Shown: positions 14,735-21,844 of the stretch, piece after piece
Layout of the letters: every line of letters starts with the position of its first letter
Numbering within the stretch: position 1 is the stretch's first letter
Source: JAPXRI01 sp033813635
Lineage (GTDB): Bacteria; Bacillota; Clostridia; Oscillospirales; QAMX01
Length of the DNA stretch: 27,211 nucleotides
NCBI GenBank assembly: GCA_033813635.1
Contig: JAPXRI010000037.1
Location: forward strand, 1 to 27,211
Direction of reading: 5' to 3'
The notes under the pieces: generated by a model
Told to the model about the DNA's origin: nothing
What the model saw: only the letters and a program-made list of their open reading frames with translations
The model's database searches: none
Program-made: the position numbers and the translations under genes

Positions 14735-15343
14735 TTGGCTTCATCGTCGGGAAAGCTGCTGTCAGCCGGAAATCTGTCCGCGGCGGTACTCGGGGCGTCG
14801 TTTCTGATAGGGGCGCTGCTGGGCGCGCTTGCGGCGGAGAGGATTACGAAATCGGGGGCGTTCGAGCTTTACGGCGCGATTCTCCGGTTCACCATGGCGG
14901 CGAAGACGGGCGGTCTGGACACGTCGTTTTTGCCGAATTTCGCGAGATGCTTCGGGCTGATCGCGTTTTCAGCCGCCGCGGGCTTGACGACCTACAGCGT
15001 CGTCGCGCTGCCCGCCGTCTTCTCCCTGAAAGGCTTTACTTTTTCGTACACGATATGCGCGTTCTGCGCCGTTCTCGGCAAGTCAAACGGCATATTGGTT
15101 TCTCTGGCGGTCTGCGGCCTTCGGAATATTTTCGTGATGTTCGGCCTTGTCCTGCTGTCGGCGGATTTTTACGCGAAAACGCTGGCAAAGGAGCGGCGCA
15201 GAGCAGGTACTCGTTTTTTTTATCCCGATAAGGAATACGCAATCAGGACGCTTATGGCCTTCGCTTCCGCCGGCGCGGCGCTTCTCTGCGATCTGGCTAT
15301 GACGCCGTCGCTGGTCTCGGCGGTGGCTGGGCTTATACCGTAA
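14735..15343 (+). CDS. SpoIIM-like polytopic membrane protein (TTG start)
   Basis: The 202-residue protein has four to five membrane segments: about residues 13-32 (AAVLGASFLIGALLGALA), 70-90, 95-125, 130-150 and a last one near 175-195. Size, layout and pieces such as TTYSVVALPAVFSLKGFTF followed by NGILVSLAVCGLRNIFVMF resemble SpoIIM (DUF95), part of the engulfment machinery of sporulating Firmicutes, but the match is only by pattern. The TTG at 14735 is preferred because GGGAGG (14721-14726) is 8 bases upstream; GTG at 14726 overlaps that site. The gene follows proC by 84 bases. If SpoIIM, partners SpoIID and SpoIIP are not in the window. Confidence 0.55.
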   Translation: MASSSGKLLSAGNLSAAVLGASFLIGALLGALAAERITKSGAFELYGAILRFTMAAKTGGLDTSFLPNFARCFGLIAFSAAAGLTTYSVVALPAVFSLKGFTFSYTICAFCAVLGKSNGILVSLAVCGLRNIFVMFGLVLLSADFYAKTLAKERRRAGTRFFYPDKEYAIRTLMAFASAGAALLCDLAMTPSLVSAVAGLIP

Positions 15344-15414
15344 TAAATTTGGGTTGGCAATAAAGAGTCGGCGCAAGCGCCGGCTGACATGCGAACAAAG
15401 GATGGAGGGTATTT

Positions 15415-16506
15415 ATGTCGTTTTTAAGACCGGACTATAACAAGCCGGGTCCGGGCGTGGAAAAGAACGAACCCCCGAAACCGGGGTATGTGCGCTTCTG
15501 GAGCCTCTATTTCCGGAATTTCACCAAAATGCTGATGTACAGCATTGAGTACTTCATTGTCGTATTCCCTTTAATCTGTTTTGTTTTCTTTTTTATCGTC
15601 GGCTTTGTCAACCCGGAAATTCTGGACAACCTGGTCAAAGCGCAGACCGAAGCGAACAACCAGCTGACCGCCGAGGGCGAAGTGGCGATAAGCAATCTGT
15701 GGGCCAGCATACTGAGCACGGTTATTGTCAGCGTGCCCTCGTATGTATCGCTGCCGCTTCTTGTCCTCTCCGCGATCGCCTACGGGCCGATGACCTGCGG
15801 TATCGTCTACTGCATGAGAAACCATACCCGCGAGGAGCATGTCTGGGCCACTGACATCTTCGTCCGGGCGTGGAAAAACGCAAAACAGGGCCTGTTCTTC
15901 GGTTTTCTCGATATAGCCGTCACCTTAAGCGTGCTCATCTACCTTTATTCGGGCGACAGTCTCGGGATGTCGGGCTGGATTTACTCCTATCTCCGGATCC
16001 TCGGCGTCGCGGTGTTTGTCGTCTACGCGCTGATGCGCTGGTACATCTACCAGATGATCGTCACCTTCAACCTGAAGATCGGCGGGCTTTTGAAAAACGC
16101 GTGGATGTTTGTGATCCTCGGGTTCGGGCGGAATCTGATCGCCGCGATAACCAGCGTGATTTTCATCGTATTCTGGATACTGCTCCCCGTCTTCTTCCCG
16201 CAGCTGATACCCCTTACGCTGCTGGTAATGATTTCGCTCTTCTGGAGCTTTTTATGGTTTTTGCAGGTGTTTGCCACATACCCGGTGATGCATAAATACC
16301 TGGTCGCTCCGGCGCTCGCCGAGCGCGCGAAAAAGGAGAAAATGGAACGCCGGGCTAAAGGCATAGCCGACGACGAGGAGGACCTGGAAGAGGAAAACGA
16401 GGAGAACTGCGAGGATAACCCGGAACAGGACGGGGACGAGCCGGAAGGGGACGCGGATAAACCCGGGGACGCGGAAGCGGGCGACGGGGACGAAAAAAAA
16501 GAGTAA
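15415..16506 (+). CDS. DUF624 (YesL-like) membrane protein with acidic tail
   Basis: The 363-residue protein has about six membrane segments between residues 40 and 290 and the DUF624 signs LLVLSAIAYGPMTCGIVYC, FVRAWKNAKQGLFFGFLD and later WMFVILGFGRNLIAAI. YesL-type proteins are often linked to sugar ABC transport, but the function is unknown and no ABC genes are adjacent. Residues from about 325 to the end are almost entirely Asp, Glu, Gly, Pro and Lys: a disordered acidic tail, uncommon in the family. The N-terminal 25 residues are Pro and Gly rich. GGAGGG precedes the ATG. It closes the yajC operon. Confidence 0.72.
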   Translation: MSFLRPDYNKPGPGVEKNEPPKPGYVRFWSLYFRNFTKMLMYSIEYFIVVFPLICFVFFFIVGFVNPEILDNLVKAQTEANNQLTAEGEVAISNLWASILSTVIVSVPSYVSLPLLVLSAIAYGPMTCGIVYCMRNHTREEHVWATDIFVRAWKNAKQGLFFGFLDIAVTLSVLIYLYSGDSLGMSGWIYSYLRILGVAVFVVYALMRWYIYQMIVTFNLKIGGLLKNAWMFVILGFGRNLIAAITSVIFIVFWILLPVFFPQLIPLTLLVMISLFWSFLWFLQVFATYPVMHKYLVAPALAERAKKEKMERRAKGIADDEEDLEEENEENCEDNPEQDGDEPEGDADKPGDAEAGDGDEKKE

Positions 16507-16510
16507 AATA

Positions 16511-16546
16511 AAAACGGCTGTCGGATAAGTCACCGGCGGCCGTTTT
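16511..16546. terminator. terminator at the end of the yajC operon
   Basis: AAAACGGC (16511-16518) pairs with GCCGTTTT (16539-16546), with CGG/CCG pairs inside. It stands between convergent genes and can work in both directions. Confidence 0.7.
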
Positions 16547-16558
16547 AGCTCGTTGCCT

Positions 16559-17443
16559 TTATGCTTTTTTTCTGCTGCTTCTCACGTATTCGGCGATGGC
16601 CAGTCCGGCGCGAGCACCTTCTCCGACGCAGACCGATACCTGATAGGGCGCGCCGGTGCAGTCTCCCGCGGCGTAAATGCCGGGGACGTTTGTGGCGCCG
16701 GTTTTGTCTACTACGACGCTCCCGTTTTCGGTAAGAATCCCGAGCTTTGCGGCGAACTCGCCGCTGCCGGCGACGCCGGAGGCGATGAAAAGACCGTCGA
16801 GCGGGGCGGAGGAGCCGTCCTCAAAAACAACGCCGGAGAGCTTTGCGTCGCCCGAGACGGCCTCGATCTTTCTTTTGTCGAGGAGGATGCCGCGGAGCTC
16901 GGAGGGGTCGAAGGCCGGTTCCAGGCCGTTGGTATATATCGTGCAGGTTTTCGCGAGGTGTTCAAGCTCCCGCGACTCGCCCAGCGCGAATTTTCCCTCG
17001 CCGAGCACGCCCACGGTCTTGCCCCGGTAGAAGAAGCCGTCGCAGACCGCACAGTGGGAGACCCCGGCGCCCTCGAAGCGGGAGAGCCCCTTAACCGGCG
17101 GAAGGCCTCTGGATTTTCCGGTGGCCAGCAGCAGCGCGGCGCAGGAATAGGTCTCGCCGTTGTCGCAGACGGCGTCGAATCCGCCCTCCATATTCGGGCG
17201 GATATCCGTGACCTCGGCGTCGACGACCCTGCCGCCGAGCCTTTCGACCTGGGAGAGGGTGTCGGACACCAGCTGCTTGCCGGAAACCGTATGGGAGAAC
17301 CCGAAATAATTGTCGATCTTTGCGGCCTTTTCGAGGGCGCTGCCGCCGGAGGCGATGATAACGGTGCTAAGACCGGACCTGATCGTATAGAGAGCGGCCG
17401 AGAGCCCCGCCGGACCCCTGCCGACAATAACGCAGTCAATCAT
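16559..17443 (-). CDS. thioredoxin reductase-like FAD-dependent oxidoreductase
   Basis: The 294-residue flavoprotein has the low-molecular-weight thioredoxin reductase layout: FAD motif GRGPAGLSAALYT (8-20), the redox pair C131/C134 in HCAVCDGFF, a second Rossmann motif GEGKFALGES (148-157) and a C-terminal FAD segment GIYAAGDCTG. It therefore likely passes electrons to a thioredoxin-like disulfide. The HRRxxxR that selects NADPH is replaced by YTNGLEP, so the electron donor may be NADH or, as in the ferredoxin-dependent flavin reductases of some Clostridia, not a pyridine nucleotide. No thioredoxin gene is adjacent. The promoter is strong, with extended -10. It diverges from tldD. Confidence 0.82.
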   Translation of the reverse strand: MIDCVIVGRGPAGLSAALYTIRSGLSTVIIASGGSALEKAAKIDNYFGFSHTVSGKQLVSDTLSQVERLGGRVVDAEVTDIRPNMEGGFDAVCDNGETYSCAALLLATGKSRGLPPVKGLSRFEGAGVSHCAVCDGFFYRGKTVGVLGEGKFALGESRELEHLAKTCTIYTNGLEPAFDPSELRGILLDKRKIEAVSGDAKLSGVVFEDGSSAPLDGLFIASGVAGSGEFAAKLGILTENGSVVVDKTGATNVPGIYAAGDCTGAPYQVSVCVGEGARAGLAIAEYVRSSRKKA

Positions 17444-17487
17444 TGTATTACCATCCTTTTAACAAACTATGGCTATCCGACGGCTTT

Positions 17488-17515
17488 AGTATACCAAAAA
17501 AACCCGGAGAGTCAA
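17488..17515 (-). promoter_or_regulatory. promoter of the thioredoxin reductase-like gene
   Basis: On the minus strand TTGACT (17510-17515), 16 bases, then TATACT (17488-17493) with TGG extended -10. Confidence 0.75.
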
Positions 17516-17534
17516 GCAAATCTTGTCCCGGATG

Positions 17535-17563
17535 TTGTATTTTAACGGAAATGGTAATATAAT
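17535..17563 (+). promoter_or_regulatory. promoter of tldD-tldE
   Basis: TTGTAT (17535-17540), 17-base spacer, TATAAT (17558-17563). Confidence 0.7.
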
Positions 17564-17612
17564 AATGGAAACGATTTAAAATAAATCCGCCAGAGATAAG
17601 GAGTGAAAGGAT

Positions 17613-19001
17613 ATTTTACAGGACTATTTAAACGATTACGTCAGAGCACACGGTTTTTCCGATTATACAGAGCTCCGCGCGCAGAGAAACCTTTCGAAGC
17701 GCGTCACGCTGCTTAACGGCTCGATGACGGCCAATTCTTCGTCTTCGATCGGAGGGCTGTGCGCGCGGGTTGTCAAAAACGGGGCCTACGGCTTCGCTTC
17801 GGGTCCTGAGTACACTAAAGAGGCCATAGGCGACATTGTCAGGGCGGCGACGGAGAACGCGGAGTTCTTGGACAGCCGCGAGAAGCTGGGCAAGGCCAGG
17901 TTTGCCCCGGTGCCTCCTGTCAGGCGCGGCGACGGGCTTGACCGCGAGGACGATGTCACGCAGAAGCATTATATCGAATTTGCCAACGACTTGGATTCCT
18001 ATATTTCGTCGAAGTACCCCTCGCTCGCGAGCCGCTACGTTATTATCAACTGCCTCGATATGGAAAAGCTGCTGTACACCAGCGACGGCGTCGTGTCCCA
18101 TTCGTTCACGCCCAGATCCTCGGTCTATATCGGGATGACCGCCGAGGGCTGCGACAGCATGCCGATCGAGCTCTTCGTCCCGTTCGGAGACTACGGGATT
18201 TTCGACGATGTCTTCAAATCCCCGAAGGATCTCTACAAGGGTATCGATTTGATTTACACCCAGCTCAGGCAGAAATGCGAGGGCGTTTACGCCGAGCCGG
18301 GCTATAAGACTGTTATACTGCACCCGGACCTGGCGGGCATTCTCGCCCACGAGGCGGTCGGCCATACCGTCGAGGCGGACTTTGTGATGTCCGGCTCGGT
18401 GGGCGGCCCCTGCTTCGGCAAACAGGTCGCCAGCGAAATTGTGACGCTGATCGACTACGCAAATGAGGTAAACGGCAAACGCTGCCCCGTCCCCGTATAC
18501 ATCGACGACGAGGGTACACCCGCGCGGGACGCCGTGCTGATTAAGGACGGAATTCTGACTGGTTACATGCACAATAAGGAGTCCGCCGCCCACTTCGGCC
18601 ACCAGCCGACGGGCAACGCGAGGGCCTATTCGTTTTCGGACGAACCGCTTATCCGCATGCGCAACACCTGCATCGTGCCGGGCAAGAACAAGCTCGAGGA
18701 GATGATCGCCTCGATCGACGACGGCTATTTCTTTGTGAAGACCGGAAACGGCCAGGCCGACTCCACAGGCGAGTTCATGTTCGGCGTCAACTTCGGCTAT
18801 GAGATAAAAAAGGGCAAGCTCGGGAGGGCTCTCCGCGATACGACGATCTCGGGCGTTGCCTTTGACGTTTTAAAGACCGTAGACATGCTGTCGGACGATC
18901 TATCCTGGTCCTGTACTGGCATGTGCGGCAAAAAGCAGATGATCCCGGTGGGCATGGGCGGTCCGGCTATAAAATGCAAGATTAACGTGGGGGGACGCTA
19001 G
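17613..19001 (+). CDS. tldD: TldD family metalloprotease (apparent ATT start)
   Basis: TldD with TldE forms a zinc protease that trims unfolded or RiPP-derived peptides, such as microcin B17 and CcdA in E. coli. The catalytic HExxxH is H246-E247-A-V-G-H251, within the TldD C-terminal domain; the C-terminal CTGMCGKKQMIPVGMGGPAIKC is typical. Read from 17613 the protein has 462 residues, the usual length, with a normal N-terminus (LQDYLNDYVRAHGFSDYTEL). No ATG, GTG or TTG is available in frame: the frame opens after a TGA at 17604-17606, then AAG GAT and ATT (17613). AAGGAG (17598-17603) sits 9 bases upstream, which fits the ATT. The first in-frame ATG, at 17724, would cut off 37 conserved residues. 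ATT is a known rare start (infC). tldE follows. Confidence 0.88.
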   Translation: MLQDYLNDYVRAHGFSDYTELRAQRNLSKRVTLLNGSMTANSSSSIGGLCARVVKNGAYGFASGPEYTKEAIGDIVRAATENAEFLDSREKLGKARFAPVPPVRRGDGLDREDDVTQKHYIEFANDLDSYISSKYPSLASRYVIINCLDMEKLLYTSDGVVSHSFTPRSSVYIGMTAEGCDSMPIELFVPFGDYGIFDDVFKSPKDLYKGIDLIYTQLRQKCEGVYAEPGYKTVILHPDLAGILAHEAVGHTVEADFVMSGSVGGPCFGKQVASEIVTLIDYANEVNGKRCPVPVYIDDEGTPARDAVLIKDGILTGYMHNKESAAHFGHQPTGNARAYSFSDEPLIRMRNTCIVPGKNKLEEMIASIDDGYFFVKTGNGQADSTGEFMFGVNFGYEIKKGKLGRALRDTTISGVAFDVLKTVDMLSDDLSWSCTGMCGKKQMIPVGMGGPAIKCKINVGGR

Positions 19002-19096
19002 GCGAAAATTTCACTGGTGTGAAATTATCGCCGGAAATGTCCGCCTGCCGGCCGTAGACGATGGCCGGCAGCCGCTGATGCGGTACGCGGCTTTTT
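19001..19096 (+). other. three consecutive stem-loops between tldD and tldE
   Basis: GGCGAAAATTTCAC (19001-19014) pairs with GTGAAATTATCGCC (19019-19032) with one mismatch. Next, CTGCCGGCC (19045-19053) pairs with GGCCGGCAG (19063-19071) perfectly. Last, GCCGC (19071-19075) may pair with GCGGC (19087-19091) and is followed by TTTTT. This may be a partial terminator or a stability element within the tldD-tldE transcript. Confidence 0.55.
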
Positions 19097-19148
19097 CCGG
19101 TTTGGGTGGAGACCTAATGAAATTTTGAAAGGAATGGTTTAGAAGGGT

Positions 19149-20444
19149 ATGGACTGCATAAAAACGGCGGAATATGCGCTTGAAGCGATAAAAAAGTCCG
19201 GCGCGGATATGGGCGAGTGCTCGGTCGGCGGCGGCGCGAATACCGAAGTCTATTACGAGTCCGGTAAAATCAGCATGATCCGCACGGTGTTTTCAAGCAA
19301 TGTTTCGATAAAGGTAGTCAAGGATAAAAAGAAGGGCAGCACCTCGCTCAACACCTGCGACGAGGCCAGCATCGATAAAGCCGTGGCCGACGCGCTTGAG
19401 GCGTCGGCGCACGCGACGCCGGACGACGCGGAGGGGGTCGCCGAGCTGACTGAAAACAGGGATTTTGCGCGGGGAGAGGAGAAGCCGGACCGCGAGGCGC
19501 TCTATTCGCTGATGCGCGGCTTCATCGATTCGGTCAAGCGGGACTACCCGAAGATCAGCTTTGACTCGATTTCCGTCTCCCATAATTTCAGCGAACACGT
19601 GTATATGAACACAAACGGTGTGCACCTTACCTCGCGGGACGGCGCGAACTCCTACAACGCGATGTTCATGGCCCGCGACGGTGAAAAGACCTCCTCTTTC
19701 AACTACTTCGGGGCGATTTTCACCGAGAACGACAAGCCGCTGATCGAGATGGGCATGGCCCGCACTATCCTGGCGGAGACGGAAAAGCAGATTGACACAA
19801 AATCTCTGAACGGCAAGTTCGAGGGCGATCTGATCATCACGCCGGGCTGCCTCGACACGTTTATTTACTATATCCAAAGCAACTTCCTGTCGGACGCGGT
19901 GCATATCGACGGCACGAGCATCTGGAAGGATTCGCTGGGCAAAACCGTCGCCGCGCCGATACTGACGCTCCGCGCCACGCCGACGGCTCCCGAGCTGCCG
20001 GGCGGCTATTTCATCACCGGGGACGGCTATGTCGCGAGTGACATGGCGATTATCGAAAACGGCGTTCTGAAAAACTTCACGCTCTCGCGCTACGGCGCGG
20101 CGAAGACCGGAAAGAAGAGGGCCGCGAACTACGGCGGAAATTACTGCATCGATCCGGGGGATAAAAGCCTTTCCGAGCTTATCGGCTCGGTCAAGAAGGG
20201 GCTTTTGCTTAACCGTTTCTCCGGGGGTTCGCCCGCCGGCAACGGCGACTTCACAGGCGTCGCGAAGAACAGCTTCCTGATTGAGGACGGTAAGGTGACC
20301 GACGCGGTCAGCGAGACGATGATTTCCGGCAACCTGGCGACGCTGCTCAAAAACATCACGATGATCTCCTCGGAGCGGGTAAACAACGGCGAGGGCATTA
20401 TGCCCTGGGTAAAGGCAACCGGGGTCGTCATCTCCGGAAAATAA
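19149..20444 (+). CDS. tldE: TldE/PmbA family protein, partner of TldD
   Basis: This 431-residue protein is the non-zinc partner of TldD. It lacks the HExxxH motif, as expected for TldE/PmbA, and has the N-terminal MDCIKTAEYALEAIKKSGADMGE, YMNTNGVHLTSRDGANSYNAMFMARDGE and a C-terminal SFLIEDGKVTDAVSETMISGNL followed by KNITMIS. In E. coli TldE is inactive alone and completes the heterodimer's cavity. The ATG at 19149 is the only option, since a TAG precedes it two codons upstream; the ribosome site is poor (AGAAGGG one base away, AAGGA 15 bases away). A two-codon ATG-GTT-TAG frame lies just before. It is separated from tldD by 147 bases with hairpins. Confidence 0.9.
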   Translation: MDCIKTAEYALEAIKKSGADMGECSVGGGANTEVYYESGKISMIRTVFSSNVSIKVVKDKKKGSTSLNTCDEASIDKAVADALEASAHATPDDAEGVAELTENRDFARGEEKPDREALYSLMRGFIDSVKRDYPKISFDSISVSHNFSEHVYMNTNGVHLTSRDGANSYNAMFMARDGEKTSSFNYFGAIFTENDKPLIEMGMARTILAETEKQIDTKSLNGKFEGDLIITPGCLDTFIYYIQSNFLSDAVHIDGTSIWKDSLGKTVAAPILTLRATPTAPELPGGYFITGDGYVASDMAIIENGVLKNFTLSRYGAAKTGKKRAANYGGNYCIDPGDKSLSELIGSVKKGLLLNRFSGGSPAGNGDFTGVAKNSFLIEDGKVTDAVSETMISGNLATLLKNITMISSERVNNGEGIMPWVKATGVVISGK

Positions 20445-20505
20445 GGATACCGCGGGCCCTTCCGGGAGTTTCGGAGGGGCTCGTACATAAGAAGGGCTAA
20501 TAATT

Positions 20506-21810
20506 ATGCATCCGATAAAAGAGATATTGAACGCGAGAAGCGAAACCGCAAAGCCCGGCATATACTCCGCCTGCACCGCGAATTTCCGGGTTATCGAGGC
20601 CGTGTGCGAACGCGCGAAAGAGACCGGTACGGCCGCGCTCGTGGAGGCGACGGCGAACCAGGTCAACCAATTCGGCGGCTACACCGGCATGCGGCCGGCG
20701 GACTACGCCCGCGCCGTAAAGGAGACGGCGAAGAGAGCCGGGCTGCCGGAGAGCACTCTGATCCTCGGAGGCGACCATCTCGGTCCGCTCATCTGGCAAA
20801 ACAAGCCGGAGAAAGAGGCGATGGAAAAATCCCACGCCCTTGTCCGGGAATATGTGCTGGCGGGCTTTACGAAGATCCATATCGACACGTCGATGCACCT
20901 TGCGTCGGACGATCAAAACGCGCGCCTGCCTGACGCCGTGATTGCCCGCCGGGGCGCCGCGCTGGCGCTGACCGCGGAGCGGGCGTTTTCGGAATATCAG
21001 AGGAAAAACCCGGAGGCCGCGCATCCGGTGTACTGCATAGGCAGCGAGGTCCCGATTCCGGGCGGCGCGCAAAAGGCGGAGAGCGGCGTTTGCGTGACGA
21101 CCCCGGAGGATTTCCGCGCGTGCGTGACGGCGTTCCGAAACGCGTTTGAGGCCGCGGGCATCGGCGGCGCGTGGGAGCATGTGGTGGGCGTAATCGTCCA
21201 GCCGGGGGTCGAATTCGGGGACGATTCCGTCATCCCCTACGACCGCGGCGCGGCGGGGGCGCTGACCTCCGCGCTGAAGGAGTACCCGGGTCTCGTTTTC
21301 GAGGGGCACTCGACGGATTATCAGACGAAGATAAGCCTCCGGGAAATGGTGGAGGACGGCATCGCTATATTAAAGGTCGGCCCGGGGCTGACCTTTGCCT
21401 ACAGGGAGGGGATGCTGGCGCTGGCGCAGATCGAAAAAGCGATCCTCCCGATGCACCCCGGCCTTAAAGCCTCGGAATACGCGGAAACCCTCGAGCGCGT
21501 GATGGTCTCGGAGCCGAAGCACTGGCAGAAATACTACCGCGGCACCGAGGGCGAAAAGGCGTTCAAGCGGATATTCAGCTTTTCGGACAGGGTCCGCTAT
21601 TACTGCGCGAACCCCGACGTCCGCGCGGCCGAGGCGCGCCTGATCGAAAACCTCCGGAAAACCGGCATCCCGATGTCCGCCCTGAGCCAGTACATGCCGA
21701 TCCAGTACACCCGCGTCAGGGAAGGGTACCTTTCTGCGGACCCCGAGGCGCTTGTCCGCGACAGGGTAAAAAACACAATCGACGAATACCTTTACGCGGT
21801 GAACCGGTAA
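20506..21810 (+). CDS. GatZ/KbaZ-type protein (tagatose-bisphosphate aldolase subunit-like)
   Basis: The 434-residue TIM-barrel protein resembles GatZ/KbaZ (COG4573): MHPIKEILNARSETAKPGIYSACTANFRVIEAV, VEATANQVNQFGGYTGMRPADY, LGGDHLGPLIWQNK, KIHIDTSMHLASDD, VYCIGSEVPIPGGAQ and the C-terminal GFAYREGMLALAQIEKA-like part (TFAYREGMLALAQIE). GatZ was described as the non-catalytic partner of the class II aldolase GatY/KbaY, but no such gene is in the window; some stand-alone homologues have been used as sugar or sugar-phosphate C4-epimerases (fructose/tagatose type). AAGAAGGG lies 9 bases before the ATG. The GH97 gene follows after 34 bases and is probably cotranscribed. Confidence 0.85.
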   Translation: MHPIKEILNARSETAKPGIYSACTANFRVIEAVCERAKETGTAALVEATANQVNQFGGYTGMRPADYARAVKETAKRAGLPESTLILGGDHLGPLIWQNKPEKEAMEKSHALVREYVLAGFTKIHIDTSMHLASDDQNARLPDAVIARRGAALALTAERAFSEYQRKNPEAAHPVYCIGSEVPIPGGAQKAESGVCVTTPEDFRACVTAFRNAFEAAGIGGAWEHVVGVIVQPGVEFGDDSVIPYDRGAAGALTSALKEYPGLVFEGHSTDYQTKISLREMVEDGIAILKVGPGLTFAYREGMLALAQIEKAILPMHPGLKASEYAETLERVMVSEPKHWQKYYRGTEGEKAFKRIFSFSDRVRYYCANPDVRAAEARLIENLRKTGIPMSALSQYMPIQYTRVREGYLSADPEALVRDRVKNTIDEYLYAVNR

Positions 21811-21844
21811 AGGGCTTATACTTCAATAATCCGAGGGGATAAAC

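Noticed and set aside
15368..15392. GTCGGCGCAAGCGCCGGC stem-loop before the DUF624 gene
   Set aside because: Short, GC-rich, with no T run; likely chance structure or a minor processing site.
16553..17545. 330-residue open frame on the plus strand
   Set aside because: It covers the thioredoxin reductase-like gene in antisense and reads through its promoter; no recognisable protein.
19293..20666. 457-residue open frame on the minus strand
   Set aside because: It lies opposite tldE, which is clearly conserved. The translation is Arg/Val/Gly-rich without any family pattern, a common shadow in GC-rich DNA.
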